A DNA stretch of 64,000 bases, taken from Promicromonospora sukumoe 327MFSha3.1. GTDB lineage: Bacteria > Actinomycetota > Actinomycetes > Actinomycetales > Cellulomonadaceae. Shown in pieces: positions 61,341 through 64,000 of the stretch (within the stretch, counting starts at the first letter, position 1; each line of letters starts with the position of its first letter). The stretch lies in assembly GCF_000385135.1 (NCBI RefSeq), contig NZ_ARQM01000015.1, forward strand, positions 124,001 to 188,000. Direction: 5' to 3'. The position numbers and the translations under genes are program-made. The notes under the pieces are model-generated. The model searched no databases, was not told the DNA's origin, and was given only the letters and a program-made list of their open reading frames with translations.

Positions 61341-62399
61341 TCACCCTAGCAGAAGGGCCAGGAGCGTCTTGGCCGAGGTGTCCCAGTCGTAGCCGGCGGC
61401 TCGGAGCCGTGCGGCGGCCGACCGCTCGGCCCAGGTCTCGGGGTCGTCGAGCGCGCGGACGGCGGCGACGTACCCGTCGACGTCGTCCGGGTCGACGTAC
61501 GCGCCCGCCGCCCCGCCGACCTCGCGGAACACCGGGATGTCGCTGACCACCAGGGGCGTGCCGAGCGTCATCGCCTCCACGAGCGGCAGGCCGAAACCCT
61601 CGTCGCGCGAGCCGGAGACCAGCGCCGTCGCGCCGCGCAGCACGTCGCGGTAGTCCTCGTCGGAGGCGCCGTCGTGGAAGACGAGCGTGCCCGGCCCCGC
61701 CAGCTCCGTCAGCGCCGCCCGCCGCTCGGCCGTGACGGGGCTCATCAGGTGCAGCTCCCACCCGGGCAGGTGCGCCATGGCCCGCGCCGGTAGCTCGACG
61801 TTCTTGTACGGCATGAACGAGCCCATGTAGACCAGCGAGCGGGTCCGCTCCGTGCGGGGCAGGTCCGGCACCGGGTCGGGCGCGTTCGGCACCACGGTGA
61901 CCGGGCGGCGGGTCAGCCGGTGGGCGGCGATCAGGTCGCGCGTGGTCTCCGAGACGGTCACCACGGCGTCGGCCCGGTTCAGCAGCACGCGCTGCGGCCA
62001 CCACGCGAGGTGGAACGCCCGCCACAGCAGGCGCACGGGTGCCGGCAGGTTCCGCGGGGGCGTGGGGTGCCGGTAGTAGATGAGGTCGTGCAGGGTCAGC
62101 ACCACCCGGTAGTCCCGGCCCCAGGTGCCCATGGTCTGCATGGGGCTGAACACGACGTCGGCACCCGTGCGGCGCACCTGCCGGGCCACGAACGGCTCGC
62201 GCCAGCTCGTCGGTGCGCTCACCAGGTGCCACGGCAGCCCGGCCGGCAGGTGGTCGAGCTGGCGCTCGTCGTCGACCAGCACCTCGATGGGGTGCAGCCG
62301 GGCCAGCGCCGTCACGATGCCGGCGGTGTAGCGGCTGATCCCGTCGTGCCGGCCGACCCGCAGGTACCGGCAGTCGACGACGATCCTGGGCCCCGTCAC
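61341..62399 (-). CDS. Glycosyltransferase family 4 (GT-B, group 1)
   Basis: The 352-residue protein is a retaining GT-B enzyme. The N-terminal domain begins TGPRIVVDCRYLRVGRHDGISRYTAGIVTALARL. The C-terminal domain has the donor site with LVYMGSFMPYKNVELPARAM, GSRDEGFGLPLVEAMTLGTPLVVSD (the E-x7-E motif) and the VREVGGAAGAYVDPDD-type end. No signal peptide. It would add a sugar to a wall or surface glycan; the sugar is unknown. The GTG start overlaps the hydrolase stop (GTGA). Confidence 0.92.
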   Translation of the reverse strand: MTGPRIVVDCRYLRVGRHDGISRYTAGIVTALARLHPIEVLVDDERQLDHLPAGLPWHLVSAPTSWREPFVARQVRRTGADVVFSPMQTMGTWGRDYRVVLTLHDLIYYRHPTPPRNLPAPVRLLWRAFHLAWWPQRVLLNRADAVVTVSETTRDLIAAHRLTRRPVTVVPNAPDPVPDLPRTERTRSLVYMGSFMPYKNVELPARAMAHLPGWELHLMSPVTAERRAALTELAGPGTLVFHDGASDEDYRDVLRGATALVSGSRDEGFGLPLVEAMTLGTPLVVSDIPVFREVGGAAGAYVDPDDVDGYVAAVRALDDPETWAERSAAARLRAAGYDWDTSAKTLLALLLG

Positions 62400-63421
62400 G
62401 ACGCGGCCCCGTCGAGGCCCGCCAGGAACGCCTCGACCTGCTCGGCAACGGCGTCCGGCGCCTCGTAGTGCGTCAGGTGACCCACCCGCGGCACGACGGC
62501 GAGCCGTGCGTCGGCGAACAGGCCCTGCAGCACGCGCTGGGACGGCAGCGGGGCGACGTCGTCGTTCTCGGAGGCGACCAGGAGCGTCGGCAGGCCGATC
62601 GCCGGCGCGTAGCCGGAGACGTCCGTGCCCACCGAGGCGTGGAACGCCTCGAGCAGCGTGCGCCGGTCCGCGAACCCGGAGAAGTACCGGTCGTGCTCGG
62701 CGTGGATCCAGCGCCGCAGGACCCGGTCGTCCGTGGTGACCATCGCCACACTCGCCACGCGCGTGAACACCGGGTGCCGGAGCAGCCCCGTGCCCACCCG
62801 CTCCGGGAGCGCGGCGGCGAGCCGGTGCACCCCGACCGTCACCGCGCTCAGCGCCCGGCGCGGTCCCGCGAGCGCCGCCGTCGCGATCGGGTTCACCAGG
62901 ACGAGCCCCCGCAGGGCCGGCGCGTCCGGCGTCTCGGCCGCGACCGTGGCCGCCGCGACGATCGAGCCGAAGGAGTGGCCCGCCAGCACGGCGTCCCCCT
63001 CGGGCACGAGCGCGGTCAGCAGCTCGGCGGTCCAGGCGGCGTAGCCGGGGATGTCGTGCACCCCGTCGCGAAGCGGCGCGGACCCCCCGAACCCGGGCAG
63101 GTCGGGCACATATACCTGCACGTCAGGACGCCGCCGCACGAGGTGCGCGACGATCGGCTCCAGGCCGTGGTGGTCGCCCCGCAGCCCGTGCAGGAACACG
63201 ATCCGGTGCGGCGCGGCGGGGTCGCCGTAGACCCGGACGTGGGCGCGGACGCCCCGGATCTCGAGGTCCGCGTCGCGCGCGGGTGTGGCCGCGACCAGTC
63301 CCGCGTACGGTGCCTTCTGCGGGGAGGTGCCCGGCGCCGCGTGGCCCGGAACCTGCCCTGCCCCAGGCGCTGTCCCGGGCGGCGACGCGGCGCTGTCGCG
63401 CGGGTGCGTGTCGGTGTTCAT
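62396..63421 (-). CDS. Alpha/beta-hydrolase
   Basis: The 341-residue protein has a disordered Ala/Pro/Gly-rich N-terminus (to about residue 55), then the fold: IVFLHGLRGDHHGLEPIV (oxyanion strand), the nucleophile elbow AGHSFGS, an Asp in VASENDDVAPLPSQRVL and the histidine in RVGHLTHYEAPDAV. The class is broad, so the substrate cannot be named. I chose the ATG at 63421: TAGGGT (63434-63429) ends 7 nt upstream, suggesting a leaderless start. The longer open frame to 63490 would run through that box. It is the first gene of a unit with the glycosyltransferase. Confidence 0.85.
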   Translation of the reverse strand: MNTDTHPRDSAASPPGTAPGAGQVPGHAAPGTSPQKAPYAGLVAATPARDADLEIRGVRAHVRVYGDPAAPHRIVFLHGLRGDHHGLEPIVAHLVRRRPDVQVYVPDLPGFGGSAPLRDGVHDIPGYAAWTAELLTALVPEGDAVLAGHSFGSIVAAATVAAETPDAPALRGLVLVNPIATAALAGPRRALSAVTVGVHRLAAALPERVGTGLLRHPVFTRVASVAMVTTDDRVLRRWIHAEHDRYFSGFADRRTLLEAFHASVGTDVSGYAPAIGLPTLLVASENDDVAPLPSQRVLQGLFADARLAVVPRVGHLTHYEAPDAVAEQVEAFLAGLDGAAS

Positions 63422-63472
63422 CGCGCTGACCCTAAGCACTCGAGGGACGGTCACGGGAGGGGTCCGAGAAAG

Positions 63473-63490
63473 ATGGGGGAAAACCCCCAT
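63473..63490. other. Short perfect palindrome ATGGGGG-AAAA-CCCCCAT
   Basis: A 7-bp perfect stem with a 4-nt loop lies between the divergent hydrolase and DMT genes. It could be a regulator site or a stable hairpin; I recognise no match. Confidence 0.35.
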
Positions 63491-63548
63491 GTCATTACGG
63501 GGGGAAACCTGGTGGCGGAGAAGGGCATCCTTACGTCACCGTTGTCCC

Positions 63549-64000
63549 ATGCAAGCCATAGCGGTCGCCCTCGCCGTGCTCGGCGCCGCCCTGTTCGCCG
63601 GGGCAGCAGTCCTGCAGCACCGCGAGGTGGCCGACCTCTACGGAGAACCCGACCCCCGCGAGCGCGTGATGTCGCTGCGCCGGCTCAGCCGGATCGCCCG
63701 GCGGCCCGGCTGGCTGGCCGGGTTCGGGCTCGCGGCGGGCGGCACGATCGTGCACGCCGTGGCGCTGGCCCTGGCCCCGCTCCGGCTCGTCCAGCCGATC
63801 GGCGTGCTCGCGGTACCCGTGGCCGTGCTGCTCTCCTCGCTCCGCCTGCGGCGCGCGCCCGGCCGCAGCGTGCTGCTGGGCGTGGCCCTGACCATGGCGG
63901 GCGTCGCGGTCTTCGTGGCCGCCTCGGTCAGCGCCACCTCGGGCAACCCGCCGCCCCCCGGTTCCACCCTGCCGACGATCCTGGTCGTCGGCAGCGTCGT
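63549..64000 (+). CDS. EamA/DMT-type membrane protein (N-terminal part)
   Basis: The first 150 codons of a plus-strand gene that runs off the right edge. Hydrophobic segments are AIAVALAVLGAALFAGAAVL, PGWLAGFGLAAGGTIVHAVALAL and RSVLLGVALTMAGVAVFVAASV, with the RLVQPIGVLAVPVAVLLSS segment seen in actinobacterial DMT-superfamily transporters. Four segments are visible of the usual eight to ten. No ribosome-binding site is clear; CACCGT lies 6 nt before the ATG. Substrate unknown. Confidence 0.8.
   Translation, partial: MQAIAVALAVLGAALFAGAAVLQHREVADLYGEPDPRERVMSLRRLSRIARRPGWLAGFGLAAGGTIVHAVALALAPLRLVQPIGVLAVPVAVLLSSLRLRRAPGRSVLLGVALTMAGVAVFVAASVSATSGNPPPPGSTLPTILVVGSV

Overview
The window is 64 kb of very GC-rich DNA (third codon positions almost all G or C) with frequent GTG starts and densely overlapping genes. 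Gene order and content point to an actinobacterium: the NucS mismatch-repair nuclease, MtrAB-LpqB, DUF2550, and the series hom-thrC-thrB-rho-rpmE-prfA-prmC-tsaC-wecA-atpI-atpBEFHAGDC-DUF2550-nucS, which matches the order of Mycobacterium tuberculosis Rv1294 to Rv1321 with a few genes missing. The carbohydrate cluster and protein styles suggest a plant-polymer-degrading Micrococcales (Cellulomonas or Promicromonospora relatives). That placement is inference. I see no tRNA, rRNA, CRISPR array, insertion sequence or prophage.

1-9127 is a sugar-uptake locus. An incomplete Sec-lipoprotein ABC system (1-1529) diverges from a LacI-family repressor (1763-2779). A second complete LplABC-like import system with a Tat lipoprotein (2800-6421) diverges from a GH3 glycosidase (6677-9127). 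GAAGC/GCTTC palindromes sit at all four promoters, so the repressor probably controls both transporters, the glycosidase and itself. No transport ATPase is present, so a shared MsiK-type ATPase elsewhere is expected.

9120-12976 is a minus-strand group of a GNAT acetyltransferase, a DUF402 protein, nagA, nucS and a DUF2550 protein. 12989-20714 is the complete F1Fo ATP synthase operon (minus strand). Its atpB has no in-frame ATG, GTG or TTG at the expected start and appears to use CTG. 20711-31006 holds wecA, tsaC, prmC, prfA, rpmE, rho (with a long disordered insertion), thrB, thrC and hom. secA follows (31153-34107).

34417-40957 is a plus-strand Mrp Na+/H+ antiporter operon (A-B fusion, then C, D, E, F, G), each gene overlapping the next by 4 bases. 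It converges on a CPA2 antiporter with a TrkA-N domain, so this stretch is devoted to ion and pH homeostasis. A YcaQ-type DNA glycosylase homologue, comF and the ribosome hibernation factor hpf follow.

45848-52339 carries the envelope-stress module mtrA-mtrB-lpqB (minus) and, divergently, a second two-component system (plus). 52398-60074 is a DUF58-MoxR-DUF4350-DUF4129-membrane protein cluster with a SpoIIM-like protein and an RDD protein. It resembles M. tuberculosis Rv3690 to Rv3695, is conserved, and is functionally undefined; it is the best candidate in the window for an undescribed system. The right end holds an acyltransferase, a glycosyltransferase, an alpha/beta hydrolase (minus strand) and the start of a DMT-type membrane protein (plus strand).
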